64,000 bases of DNA from Leptobrachium leishanense (lineage: Eukaryota > Chordata > Amphibia > Anura > Megophryidae), in assembly GCA_009667805.1 (NCBI GenBank), contig CM019068.1, positions 2,463,218-2,527,217 on the forward strand, in the 5' to 3' direction. The translations under genes and the position numbers were made by a program. The notes beneath the pieces are model-generated. The model saw nothing but the letters and a program-made list of their open reading frames with translations, was not told the DNA's origin and searched no databases. Shown here piece by piece: positions 42,281 through 53,452 of this stretch. Position 1 is the first letter of the stretch. Each line of letters opens with the position of its first letter.

Positions 42281-44490
42281 AGAATTCCTTGAGGCCAGGT
42301 TTGACATAATGTGTCTGTTCCTAGCGCGTCCGGATCTGGTCTCCAACTGAAATAACATGGGAGCTGAGTGTTCAAACGAGAGGCAAAAAGGTCTATTGTA
42401 AAAGGACCCCATAGAGACAACAAATATCGGAATAGTGTTCTGTCTAATCTCCAGTCGCTGTGACCTAATAAATACCTGGAATTCCAGTCTGCTACAATGT
42501 TGCATAACACTGGAATGAACTGGGCCTTCACCGTAATGTTTTTGGAAAGACAAACCCCCCCCCCCCCCAAAAAAAGTTTGGATATTTCCGATAATTGTTT
42601 TGACCTGGGACCTCCCAAGCGATTTATGTGAGTCACTGCAGAGAAGTTGTCCATACGGAGTAACACTGAGTGAATTGATTTGTCTTTGAGAAAACTTTGT
42701 ATAGCGAACAAACCAGCTAGGAGCTCTAGTACATTTATGTGTAGCGAGGCCTCTGCAGAAGCCAATCTGCCTCCTGTGGTTACAGAACCTAATCGCGTGC
42801 CCCAACCATAATTGCTGGCGTCGGAATCTATAATCACTTCTGGTTGAGGAGGGAAAATGGAACGGCCGTTCCATGTATTGATGTGATCTCTCCAACATTG
42901 TAGCTCCCCCTGAGAATCCTCTTCTAAGGAGATCAGATCCGAATAGAGCATACCCTGGCGAAGACATGATGCTTTGAGTCTTTGCAGGGCTCGATATGAG
43001 AGAGGCCCTGGAAACACTGCTTGAATTGACGCTGATAGCATTCCCAATAGACGAGCTAGAGCTCTCAGAGGAAACTTCGGACGTGAAGATAACTTGCCTC
43101 CCTTCGAATTTGGAGGACCTTTGCAATCGGGAGGCTGAGTGACATTCGGACAGAGTCCACTAGAAATCCCAGGAATTCCATATTCCTGGTTGGTTCTAAA
43201 CTGGGCTTTGTCCAGTTTATCATTAAACCCAGGTTCGTCAATAAGTTGATCGTCAAATCGCGATGAGTCATAAAGGAAAAATCCTGAGCCATTAGACGTA
43301 TATCGTCCAGAGATACAATCAAACGAACTCCTTTTCCTTAAAAACGAGACTACCTGTCACGTAACACTGCGACGTCGCAGATAAAGAACCAAATCCTGAT
43401 TCCAACCCTGGTAGCCTGCTAATGTATTTAATACACATTCCTTCAGACCTCCTGCAGCAACATCATATGTATCTCATTAGCATTGACTGGGTTCCTTTTT
43501 AAGAGAACCACACCCACATCCAGCCAATGCTCTGACATTAACTTCTGAACCTTCCATTGTAAGGACGTGCAATAATTGCTCCAGAGCCCGGTGGCTATCC
43601 AGTCTGATCTTACCAGTGCACCAAACCCTGGCCTGTATTTTGACCATCCACGAACGCCACCAGTCTGCTCTTCACGGATCCATAATTCATCCAGGTTTCC
43701 AGCTTCCATTATCCCCAAAGACTGTGTCTTCAAATATCTTCTATTGTTTCCTAAGGACTTCTAATTTATACAGATTCCTGCCTTTGTTTTACCTCCTAGT
43801 TTATTCAATATATATTTTCTGCATTTTCACACCAACCCTTGTTGTCTTTTTATTTTACTGCATCCTGGGTTCTTCTCCATCACACCGGTGTCCCCAGAAC
43901 CCGGTCCCTGACACCACCGGCTTCATAATCTTGGTGAAACACCTGGGGGCCGATGGAAGGGATTTGAAGCGCCATAAATAGTCGTCCCAAAGAAACTGCA
44001 GGTAATTTCTGCTGTGTTCCACCATTGAGATTGGCAAATAAGCGTCCTTGAGGTCTATCTTGACCATTCAATCGTCCGGACACAAAGTGTCCTTCAACGA
44101 TGGGATACCCTCCATCTTGAAGTGGTAAGAAGAAACGTACTCGTTTAGGTTCTTTAAGCTTATTACCGGGCGAAAGTCGCCACCTTTCTTTAACCCCAGA
44201 AAGATGTTGCTTACGAAAAACGGATTTGGTGGAACCACCTTTTCTATAGCATTTTTGTGGAATAAATCCATAATTTCCTTGTTTATCACCTGACGGTGAT
44301 CTGGAGTCATTAACACAGTGGTAGGGGTAAGTGTGTTTTGAACTGGTAGAGTGTCGAATTCTATGGTGTGACCCATAATCGTGTTTAACACCCATGGATC
44401 TGAAGTGATCTGGTGCCAATTTTGGGAAAAAAAGACAGACTCTGCCCTCTATTGGGGTTGGGAAAAAATGTTGGTTGTTTACCATACTCA
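41992..44490 (-). pseudogene. DIRS RT-RNase H-methyltransferase (copy B)
   Basis: RT start GDFRPVISLKNLNEYVSSYH (about 44190-44110), VKIDLKDAYLPISM, WRFKSLPSAPRCFTKIMKPV, then the solo LTR (43355-43913). Beyond it the catalytic site reads IVSLDDIRLM: the usual Tyr of YLDD is Ser. MEFLGFLVDSVRMSLSLP follows. RNase H is open at 43047-41992 (IIDSDASNYGWG, LHINVLELLAGLF, VLLRMDNFSAVTHINRLGG, VADWNSRY) and continues into the methyltransferase-like block DLFASRLNTQLPCYFSWRPD. Interrupted and with an altered catalytic site, so inactive. Confidence 0.85.
43355..43913 (+). mobile_element. Solo LTR in the RT of DIRS B
   Basis: 559 bp beginning TGTCACG and ending CCTGACA, flanked by CTACC (43350-43354) and CCACC (43914-43918), four of five matching. 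Removing it with one flank restores the local reading KPVVSFLRKR in the DIRS RT. An AATATA (possible decayed AATAAA) near the 3' end of the plus strand and the LTR-like start and end suggest a Ty3-type solo LTR in plus orientation. Its last 70 bp resemble the LTR fragments at 56312-56580 in inverted orientation. Confidence 0.65.
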
Positions 44491-45799
44491 CCGGTATAAG
44501 CAGGTCTGCGAGGACCTCGAGAGAACCTGACTCGACCCGGTCTGGTTCGTTGTTCCCCTGTCCTATTGGTTCTTGTTGGTTCGCTTGAGGATTGGAAGGA
44601 AGAAGCCTCGGGAATAAGTTTGTGGATTCCGGCTGGGGAAACGGCCCCTACTTTTCCCGGCCCGGCCAAAAACCTTGTTAGGAAAAACCCGTTTCATAGA
44701 GGATTGGACTTTGTTTATGGTCGTAAAAGAATTGGCCTTTGAACTCATTTGTTTTATAAAATTTTCTGCAAAAAGACAGCCATTGGCTTCTAGACCAGGC
44801 TCCTTATTAGCCATGGACACCATCTTTGGTTCTATTCTCAAGATAATCGAGCATCTGCGCTCCGTAGAAATAACGGAGTTTCACATTGCCCAAGACCCAC
44901 ACCATCCGTTGCACCCAACCTCGATTCTCAAAAAGGTCATGTTTATTGTTTTCCAATAAGTCATGCTCAATGGCATTAAATAACTTGGTGAAAGGACCTA
45001 AAATGTCCAGCAGCTTATCTTGGCACATTTTATGCATCGCTTCCAGACCTTTCTTGGGGTTCCAACCTGTCTTACTGAGGAACTCCACTATATCCTCATT
45101 AACCTCTGGTGCTGAAGCAGCGTCAGAGGCCAGAGTCGGTCTTGGGCATTCAGCCCTGGTCTTATTATGAGTTTTTTGGTCAAAAGGTTTACGAATGCGG
45201 CTTTCTATGTAATTTGCAACATGCTCCAGTGGAGCCCATTCAGAGGATCGTGGGTGCGTGAGCAATTCTGGGACAAACCTTGTTTGCCCCAGAGCATCTA
45301 ACGGGGCGGTTTCATCTTGAGGAGAAATTGATCCCTCAGAATCACCTGGTGCCCATTCATAATCGATAGAATCTGAAAACTCGTCACTTTCCTCAGTCTC
45401 TGAACTAGTCACCTCAGAGCTGCTTGAGCTAGTATCAGCTCTTTTGGCCCGCTTTTTGGCCTCGCGGGTAGGCCTCCGCTTGCGTGACTTGTCACTCTTG
45501 CAAGTACATTTTTTTTTTAAATTTCTGGGATTTACCAGAATATTCTATAGCTGTTTTTTTTTTTTTTTTAGGGAGCCGGTTAACTCCCTCTTGGAGTAAT
45601 AGGTACCCCAACCTCATGGGCCGAACCAATACCTGTCTGAGGTAGATGGTCCAGCAGCATTCAGGTTAATATCCTCAATAGAATTATGAGCCCGTTGTGC
45701 AGTTAACACCTTTTTTAAAAGTGTGTTCTCAAATTTGGAGGACATTAGGGCAATGGCTGATATAGCCTCTGCTGAAGCGGAGTTCTGATTAGAAGCCAT
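44385..45799 (-). pseudogene. DIRS ORF1 (copy B)
   Basis: Starts at the ATG at 45799 (MASNQNSASAEAISAIALMS, SKFENTLLKKV). After an interruption around 45410-45610 it has a basic/Ser-rich stretch and an open frame 45412-44807 with an acidic region, FVPELLTHPRSSEWAPLEHV, NYIESRIRKPFDQK, AECPRPTLASDA and CQDKLLDILGPFTKLFNAIE. The C-terminal part is in other frames (44841-44385): EPGLEANGCLFAENFIKQMS and an Arg/Gly-rich tail. It is the gag-like protein of the element; frame changes make it a pseudogene. Confidence 0.8.
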
Positions 45800-46440
45800 G
45801 GGAATATCTCTCACATTACAGAGGCAAATAAAAACAGTATCTAGCTTTGCAACAGTGTAACTACTGTTCCTCAGCGCGACTCCTCTGCTGTGAGGAAAAT
45901 GTAGGCGTGAGGAGAAATGAAAACGCCGCCTTACAAAATGGCGCGAAGCTGCGCCCCTTATGTAAAATGGCGCTGGCCACTTTGTTACAGGCTGATGTGG
46001 CCGTGCCCAATGTAGCTGTAGAAGTATTATGCCGGGGACGAGGAGACACAAGGAGCCGCCCCCAATGTAATCAGGGAAAACGTAACCCATTCCCCGACAA
46101 CGTGCCCACGGTGCCCCCCCCCCGCAATACCGAGGACACGACCTGGTACAGAGGAGACACGCACTGGCGGTAAATTGCGCCACAATCGAAAAATATTGCC
46201 AGAAATATTATAAAACAAATCTATCAACCAGCAATAAGAGAATACTTGGCTGTGTGGTAGCAGCAAAGAAAAGGGGAAGTGGATGACGCAGTTTCAGGAT
46301 TTATGCCTGTTGGGGACTGCTGATTGGCTGCAATTTGGACTGTTCTATTGTGATTGGTTGTAAAATTTGTTTTGTATACAATTTTTTTTTTTTCTTTGAA
46401 CCAAATTCAAAAACTTTACTGAACCATAGCAGCAAAGAAA
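45800..46440 (-). other. Leader of DIRS B
   Basis: Between the left terminal repeat and ORF1. It has several AAAATGGCGC blocks (45936-45972) and two AGCAGCAAAGAAAA sequences (46259 and 46428), the latter marking terminal-repeat DNA in other copies. Probably the element's promoter and leader; inferred from position. Confidence 0.5.
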
Positions 46441-46495
46441 ATAAAGAGTTTAGCATTAGAATATGAAGCCTCCTCCGTGTCTTGTTGTATAATCA

Positions 46496-47239
46496 GTGCT
46501 TACAAGGGTTGTGGTGGAAGGCAAAAAGTGAAATGAAAAGCCTCCACACTATAACTAGTTATGTTTATTATTGCAGAAGCCACATATACCTATACATACA
46601 CTGCTGGGTGATGCACAGAACATGAAATAAAGAACCATATAGAAAGGTCAAAACCAGAGCCAAAGGATCAAGAGCCAGGAGGGAATGTCAGAAGCGGAGG
46701 TCGGTACACAAGATATCAATAATACAGAGTGCAAACAAAAGAATCGTCCGGCATAACCGCCAAAATCATAAACCTGAAAATCCAAGATCTGAAATAGGAA
46801 GCAGGTACCAGGAAACGTGAACAGCCAGAGCAATGGGCGCCTCTCCTGCTTGCATCTTTTATAGTGATCAGGACTGAGCAATTAGTACATGTGGCCTCCA
46901 GGCCTGACAGCCACATGGGAAGCCAGGAGCGGCACAAGGTGGCATGGCCAAACCCAGATAGGGAAGAGCTGGCCTGGATAGCTCTCACCACCAGGGGGCA
47001 TGGCTGGAACCGGTGGAAACCTGACCTGTAGATGGTCAGAGAATCATGGGAATTGCAGTTAAGCATCTGTGTGTCGGGGTCATCGTGGGGTCTGGGGGAT
47101 CATTAGTGGGGTCAGGGAGGATTTTGGGTCGGTAGTAATGAATGACTTTGCATTAAAATAACTTCTGGGTTTTCTGTACATTCCCAGTTTGTCCTCGGGC
47201 CGGGGTGCAGCGAGGTTCCCTCGATACAATCTAAGCTGG
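46496..47239. other. Intronic DNA, possible LTR-derived repeat
   Basis: Between DIRS B and C. On the minus strand it has TATAAAAG (46864-46857) and, about 290 bp further on, AATAAACAT (near 46567), spacing like an LTR promoter and polyadenylation signal. I find no convincing ends or duplication. It shares TATGTTTATTATTGCAGAAG with 36249. Confidence 0.35.
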
Positions 47240-47284
47240 ATTCTCAGATTCCCCTATTATCATGACGGGGAATCATAATTAGCA

Positions 47285-47485
47285 TAATACTCGCCTCCGT
47301 GTCTTTATTATATCTTTCCTTTACTTAGCCGATAGCAGCAAAGAACAATCTCTCAAATACCACAACAAAAGTATTTAGCGAGAAAAAAATACATTTTAAC
47401 AATATATAACTATAACAGATAATGGTACAGTCCAACTCCTTAAATCCTCCGACCACCGCACGCTCCTCCTCTTTTCTGATGCGAG
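47285..47485 (+). repeat. Right inverted terminal repeat of DIRS C
   Basis: CATAATACTCGCCTCCGTGTC, TTTCCTTTACTTAGCCGATAG, CAGCAAAGAACAATCTC, ATGGTACAGTCCAACT. Inverted match to 55180-55376. Confidence 0.9.
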
Positions 47486-47744
47486 ACGTAATAAACTTCT
47501 TCTTTAACGAAATGAACATCGGAAGAGCTTCGTTTTTTTCATGAAAAACCTCCAGCATGAAGACCAAATCTTCTGAGAACTCCAACACAACACTCAAGCT
47601 GTCAGAGAAAGCAACATGTTAAAGGTCAACAGAACTTACTCAAAAAATATAAAGCTAATGATCAACCGATCTATAACACTTATAGAACGTATAACATTAT
47701 CCTCAGATATTAGGGTGGGAAAGAACACTCTAACGTTTGGGCAG

Positions 47745-47862
47745 GATAATACTCGCCTCCTTGTCTTTTATTCTAATTATGATTCCCCGTCATGATAATA
47801 GGGGAATCTGGGAATTATCCCACAAGACACGGAGGCTCTTATTATGCGAGTTCAAAGCTTAA
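47745..47862. repeat. DIRS C internal complementary region
   Basis: Minus strand: GAACTCGCATAATAAGAGCC, TCCGTGTCTTGTGGGATAAT, TCCCAGATTCCCCTATTATC, ATGACGGGGAATCAT, and GACAAGGAGGCGAGTATTAT. These are the joined complements of the left tail (55376-55387) and right tail (47238-47280). Confidence 0.9.
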
Positions 47863-47879
47863 GCAACTAATGAATGTGA

Positions 47880-49010
47880 CATGTGACACACTGGTTTAAA
47901 TATAAAACTCCCTAAAGGTGGATTCTCTGGACCAGTCTGCTGTTTTTAAGCTGTCCTCAAGACGACATCCACGAGAAAAAGCTCCGGATGCAGAAGCACT
48001 CCGGGAAGAATGAGCTCCGAACACGGAGATGTCTACACCAGCTTCCGACATGATCCATTTAACCCACCCAGCGAGTGTGGTAGAAATTACAGATTTATAT
48101 GGTTTACGTATAGAAATAAATAAACGTAGAGATTGAAGAGACCTGTTAGGGGCGGTAACTTTTTCTTATTCTTTTTTAAACAACGCACCGGGCACAATCT
48201 AGGGCGTTGTGGGAATTCTGGGCAGAAAACCTCTGACAATGAAGTTTTTGTCCTCTTAGAAATCTGAAATTTCACTCCTGTGGGGGAAAAATTATCTACC
48301 CCCTAAATCCAGGGCCCGAACGTCTGAGACTCTCTTGCAGGAGATCAAGCAAAGTAAAATGGCTAATTTAGCTGAAATTTGTTTTAATGGACAAAACTTC
48401 ATTATCAGGCCACCTGTCCAACAGACTAAACACAACATTAACATCCCAGGTGTTAGAATAACGAGGACGAGGAGGTCTCTTACATCGTATCCCCTTTAAC
48501 AATCTACATACAATTTGGATGTTTTCCTGCAGGAACCCATTAAACCCTTGATGTGATGCAGATATCGCTGACCTGAAGTTATTAATTGTGCGATACGCTT
48601 TCCCATCCTCAAATAAACAAGTGAGAAAACTCAACAAATTACACAAAGGAGTCGATATGGGATCAACCTGTTGTTCCACACACCAAGAAACCCATGCGTT
48701 CCATGCTGACCTATATCTCCTTCTAGTAGATGGTGCCCATGAGCTCGACAGTAAGGAGGCAGTTGCCTCCGAAACATCGAAGGAAGACCATTGACCCCTG
48801 ACATTTTCCACGCTATTAAACACATTGAGTGGGGATTCATGAGATTCTGAAGTGTTCCCTCTGGGTCCCTCAGGGTGGAGGTGGAGACTCGAATCAACCT
48901 GGGAACGTCTACAACCAGTTCCAGAAGTAGTGGGAACCATGGTTGAGACCTCCAGAGTGGTGTTATGAGCACAACTGTAGCTAACTAATAGTATTAACCG
49001 TATTACTGAT
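47880..49010 (-). pseudogene. DIRS tyrosine recombinase (copy C)
   Basis: The N-terminal core-binding domain is open within 49252-48368: ATASLLSSSWAPSTRRRYRS, VSWCVEQQVDPISTP, SFLTCLFEDGKAYRTINNF. The catalytic part is in mixed frames: WDVNVVFSLLDRWPDNEVLS, CKRVSDVRALDLG with the first Arg (near 48320), AGWVKWIMSEAGVDIS, and GAHSSRSASASGAF with the H-x-x-R box (near 48010), then GCRLEDSLKTADWSREST and EFYI. All catalytic boxes survive, but several stops and shifts occur around 48180-48370. Confidence 0.85.
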
Positions 49011-50666
49011 TGACTGAGGGAAAACGGAGGAAACTCGTAGAGAGTCCCTAGAGGCAATGTCTGAACCAGAGCATCCGTAGCCAGAGCCATGGGGTCTGGT
49101 CTCCAACTGTAATACTCCGGAAGAAGGGTAGTGAGGTGTGACGCAAATAAATCTATAAAGGACCCCAGAAGAATGACAAAGCGGCAAACACCCTGGTATC
49201 CAATCTCCAGTCGCTGGAATCCGATATCTTGAGTTCCAGTCCGCCACAACATTGCTGAGGCCTGGAATATATTGGGCCTGAACCGATAGGCTGTGAGACA
49301 GGCAAAAGCCCCAAAAAGATTTTGTGGTCTCCGCCAACTGTCTGGACCTGGGACCTCCCAGATGGTTGATAAACCACACTGCGGAAAAATTGTCCATCTT
49401 TAACAGAATGGAACTCGCCTGGAAGTGTTTGGTAAAGCTCTGAATAGCAAACAAACCAGCGAGGAGTTCCAGACAGTTTTATGTGTAACTCCATCTCTGC
49501 AGAATCACATCTGCCGCCTGTGGATAGCGAGCTGCAACGCGCACCCCACCCAGAACTGCTGGCGTCTGACTCTATAGTTAACTCTGGAGATGGATGGATG
49601 ATGGCTCTTCCATTCCATGATTCCAAATGGTTTAGCCACCATTGCATTTCTTCCTTCGACTCGTCGTCCAAAGAGATGCAATCTGGATAAAGCCACCCCC
49701 TCCTCAGGTATCGTGCCTTCACCCGTTGAAGGGCCCGATAATACAGCGGTCCCGGAAAAATCGCTTGTATTGCTGAGGAGAGAAGCCCCAGTAGGCGAGC
49801 CAACCATCTCAGGGGAAACTCCTGTGTAGATAGAAGACGTCTGATCTTGTGAATCAGCCGAACCTTGGTTGACGGCAAAGAGAGAGACCTCTCTACTGAA
49901 TCTATGGTGAAACCCAAAAATTCGATAGATTGTGTTGGTGTGAGGATCAACTTTTTGAAATTTATTAAGAAACCCAAATTGGATAACAGATTCACCGTCC
50001 AATCCCTGTGGACCATTAATAATTTTGGATCCTCCGCCAGGAGGAGAATATCGTCCAGGTAAATTATCAGACGCAGTCCCCTGCTGCGGAGGAATGCCGC
50101 CACTGGTCTCATTAACTTGGTGAAACACCAAGGGGCGGAAGACGGACCGAAAGGAAGGGACTTGAATCTCCAAAGGGTGCCCTCCCAGGTGAACTGGAGA
50201 AAATCTCTGAAGTCTCTATCGGAATTGTCAAACACGCATCTTTTAGGTCTACTTTGACCAACCAATCCTGTGGAGTTAAGACCCCTTTTAATGATGGAAT
50301 GCCCTCCATTTTGAAGTGATTGTATACGACATATTCGTTGAGATATTTTAAATTTATTACCGGATGGAAATTTCCGTCTCTTTTCTTCACCAGAAATATG
50401 TTGCTGAGGAAAATCTCTCTGTGAGGAACCACCTTTTCTTTCTGAATAAATCGTTCACTTCTAGTGAAGTAACCGCTCTGTCCTTTTCGGACATTATCAT
50501 TATCCCTGGAGGAACATACTGTATGGGATGTGAAGTGAAATCTATCCTGAAACCCTGTATAGTCTGAAGAACCCATGGGTCTGATGTGACTATCTGCCAA
50601 TGTTTGAAAAAGCTTGATGTCCTGCCCCCCACCTCTTGTGTGGAATAATAGAGGTGTAAACACATA
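49000..50666 (-). pseudogene. DIRS RT-RNase H-methyltransferase (copy C)
   Basis: Starts TPLLFHTRGGGQDIKLF; RT motifs FLVKKRDGNFHPVINLKYLN and VKVDLKDACLTIPIE (50300-50230). A frameshift leads into the long frame 50265-49153 with WRFKSLPFGPSSAPWCFTKL, catalytic IIYLDDILLL (about 50070-50043), IEFLGFTIDSVERSLSLP and LARLLGLLSSAIQAI. RNase H follows: LTIESDASSSGWGARC, ELHIKL, and in the next frame LLKMDNFSAVWFINHLGGPR and VVADWNSRY. The methyltransferase-like block DLFASHLTTLLPEYYSWRPD lies near 49110. The RT catalytic Asp pair is intact. Confidence 0.9.
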
Positions 50667-51703
50667 CAGGGTTATTCAAAGCGAATCAAAGTCCCCGCAC
50701 GTTCGGTGACTTTTTGTTCTCTTCAATTCGGGCTGATTCGGCAATCCCATTTCGGCGACCATGCGGTGTATTCAGAAAGCACCACAGGGCCGTCGAAGAG
50801 CAGGGAAAAGCTGCTGTAATCTTGACGAAAAGTCACCGCAAAAACCCGGCCGAATGCACGCCGAAACCCACAAAAACATCTGGATTATCCCGCCGAAGAC
50901 GCCAGAAAAACCCGAGCAGGAGATGATCACACACAGCGAAGCCGCCGGAAAAAGCCGACACTGCAGACGAGTGAAGTGAATAAATTAAGAGAACAGTTTT
51001 CTTGAATGTTTGAAAAGTGAAACGCTGTTTGCAAAGAAACTACTGAGCGAAAATGTCTGAAAGTTACATAAAATCCAATGAATGATAATAAAAAGGGCTG
51101 TTACAGAAAAAAGTAAAAAGAATTTAAAAATCTGACTTTTTAGAAAAAAAAATTCCAGAAAAATGCTTAGAGACTTTTTACTGCAGAATTTTATAATGAA
51201 CGGTTTATTAGATATTGAATTAAAACGGGAATATTTTTAACATTGAAACCTATGGGATTCTCCTGAATAAATCTGCCGAATGAAACCACCGAATGGCAGG
51301 GCATTAGGGGAACCTTTCGCTGCTGGTTTGTGTTCTCTGAATAGACGAAGCATTGCATCTCTATGGGGATTTCACTGCCCTCGAACAGGCACCGAACAGG
51401 CACCGTATGTGCAGGCAGTTCGCCAGGATTTGGTGTAGTGGTAGAGGCCTAAACAGTAATTGAATTTAAGCAAGCATGGGATAGGCATAAGGCTATCCTA
51501 AACAAAAGATAAATCCAGGTAAAGTATCCATGTAATTGGGCAGACTAGATGGGCCGAAAGGTTCTTATCTGCCGACATCTTTCTATGTTTCTATTTATTC
51601 CCTGCTCTCTGGATAGCCGAATGGCCAAGAAAGGTAACCGAACACTGATTTTCAGCGTTCGGTTACCTTTATCCAGCCATTCGGATCTCTTTGAATAACC
51701 CTG
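50667..51703. mobile_element. MITE in DIRS C, ATA duplication
   Basis: 1037 bp with ends CAGGGTTATTCAAAG / CTTTGAATAACCCTG and flanking ATA on both sides. It splits the ORF1-RT junction of DIRS C; removing it joins GSFGEY to YVFTPLLF. A three-base A/T duplication and these ends are compatible with a PIF/Harbinger-type MITE, but this is inferred. Related sequence: 4833-5240; the outer 12 bases are also shared with 20846. Confidence 0.75.
51430..51597 (+). repeat. Frog-type interspersed repeat inside the MITE
   Basis: AAGCATGGGATAGGCATAAG, then GGGCAGACTAGATGGGCCG, AAAGGTTCTTATCTGCCG and TTTCTATGTTTCTAT: a phrase set I know as common in frog genomic DNA. It is probably an integral part of, or an insertion in, the MITE. 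Confidence 0.5.
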
Positions 51704-53053
51704 ATACTCACCAAAAGATCCTGATCTCCTAGATCCTCTGTAACCTCGATGTCGCTGAGGTCTGGACCTTTGTGGAAAAAAGGTGGGGTTTTTCGGGACC
51801 TGATGATAAGAGGACTTAAAAGAACCTCTTGAAGTGAAATAAGTGTAACGGCCAGAAAAACGGCCCCTGCTTTTCCCGGCCCTGTCAAAAACACTTTTCG
51901 GGAAAGCTTTTCGAATGTTGGCCTTTACTTTGCCAACCGTAGATAAGGACCCCGTATATTCTGTCATCTCCTTAAAGATGTTGTCCCCAAATAACATGCC
52001 CTCAGCACTAGGGAATGGTTCGTTAGTCACCAAAGTGGTCACTTTAGGGTCAATTTTAAGCAGTATAGATCTCCTCCTCTTGCTGGATAACGAGGTATTA
52101 ACGTTTCCGAACACGCAAAGTAGCCTTTGAATCCAGCCCCTGTACTCAAACAGGTCTGGTTTCTCGTTTGTGAGGAGAGATCGTTCAACCGAGTCCATTA
52201 GTTTAGTCAATGGACCCAACAAATCAAATAATTTGTCTTGGCACACCTTTAAAGTGGCTTCTACTCCTTTTTTTAGGAGTCCAATTTGACCCTTGCAAAA
52301 TGTCAATTATTTTAGGGTTTAATTCTGGCGTTAGATGCAAGTTATGTGTCAGAGTTGGGGCTGGGCACTCAGCCCTCAGATTATTCCTAGGTTTTTTATC
52401 CATCGGCATGCGAATGCGCTGCTCAATATATTTTGCTACATGGTCTATTGGTGTCCACTCCGCAGATCGCGGGTGCTTAAGTTGTTCAGGGACAGAGTTT
52501 CCCAGTGCGTCTACCGGGTCTATAACCGGTTGTTTAACCTCGTTGGATTCAGCTGACGATACCGTGTCTGACTCGATCGGAGAAACCTTCGGGTCATAGT
52601 CCTGGTCAGAGCTCTCCTCCGAATCTGACGCCGTGTCACTAACACAATCAGAGGAGCTGTCAGTCTCCTTAGCGCGTTTCCACTTTCTCTTAGTGGTGGC
52701 CGATGTTAAACGTCCTCTTTTTCGGGTCACAGTGGAGTGCTGTGGGGATTCCTCTTGTATATCAGCGTATATACATCTTTTATGAGAGCATTTTTTAGGG
52801 AGTTGCTCACCTCCCTCATTCGAAGTCCCAGGGACCTCGTCCTCCCGATGGGAGTCAATAGAGAGGAATCTATCTGATGCTGGGGAAATTATCGAGGATC
52901 TCCTAGAAGAACGACTCTCCAATACTCTTAAGTATTTTCAATTTTTGAGGAAAACGCAGACATAGCAGCCACAAAGGCGTCTGCCGGGTTATTAGAATGA
53001 GGTGCCGATTTATATTAAGGCACCTGGGTGGATGGGACATTAGGATTAGCCAT
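51704..53053 (-). pseudogene. DIRS ORF1 (copy C)
   Basis: The likely start is the ATG at 53053 (MANPNVPSTQVP), soon followed by an in-frame stop, then PADAFVAAMSAFSSKIENT. The main frame 52922-52224 gives a Lys/Arg and Ser/Asp/Glu-rich part (KRKWKRAKETDSSSDCV), PEQLKHPRSAEWTPIDHV, KYIEQRIRMPMDK, AECPAPTLTHNLHLTPELN. A shift near 52290 leads to VCQDKLFDLLGPLTKLMDSV, RGWIQRLLCVFGNVN and the RAGKSRGRFSGR basic C-terminus, ending at the MITE. It is the reference copy used to identify fragments at 1-477 and 2753-3480. Confidence 0.85.
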
Positions 53054-53450
53054 AATATGATAATTAATTGGGAAACTAAGCGCTTATTAGTTTGTGAAGG
53101 AACAAAAAGACTTGCCGCAATTCAGTTAGGATTCCCTGAGGTAACAAGCCACGGCACCCCGCGCATGCGCAAGCCCCCACGAGCTTTACCTCAGGCAGTG
53201 GCGCGAAGCCAAGCCTCTCCTCAACAACAGTTGCGAGGGAGGCGGCAAATCTTCACAGAACCCGCCGGAGAGATGAGCCATCCCTCCGGAGGGAACACAA
53301 CCAAGAGTCTAGTGAAACCACAAATGATAATAAAATTCTCTCTAATTCACCAACAGCTGTGAATATAAAGAATAACTGTGGGGAAAAAAATGACTCTCCC
53401 ATGAAAATACTACAACCACAGTAAAACATGCACATACGTTTAAACACTAG
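53054..53450 (-). other. Leader of DIRS C
   Basis: One CpG-rich unit of the ~139-bp type (about 53135-53270), then AT-rich DNA to the Tc1 insertion. The leader continues at 55067-55180 beyond the Tc1. Confidence 0.6.
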
Positions 53451-53452
53451 TA

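Larger units (their letters stand above)
41152..46495 (-). mobile_element. DIRS copy B, main part
   Basis: Minus-strand DIRS: left end near 46495 (ATATGAAGCC ... GTGTCTTGTTGTATAATC), leader, ORF1 (45799-44390), RT-RNase H-methyltransferase (about 44490-42150), recombinase (42280-41200). The remaining 3' part starts at 36624, on the other side of copy A. Only the first half of its ICR can be recognised there; its right terminal repeat was not found. A solo LTR interrupts the RT. Confidence 0.85.

Noticed and set aside
46496..47110. Solo LTR with TGCTTA...TAAGCA ends
   Set aside because: Promoter- and poly(A)-like signals are present on the minus strand, but the flanks (ATCAG and TCTGT) do not match and the ends may be chance.
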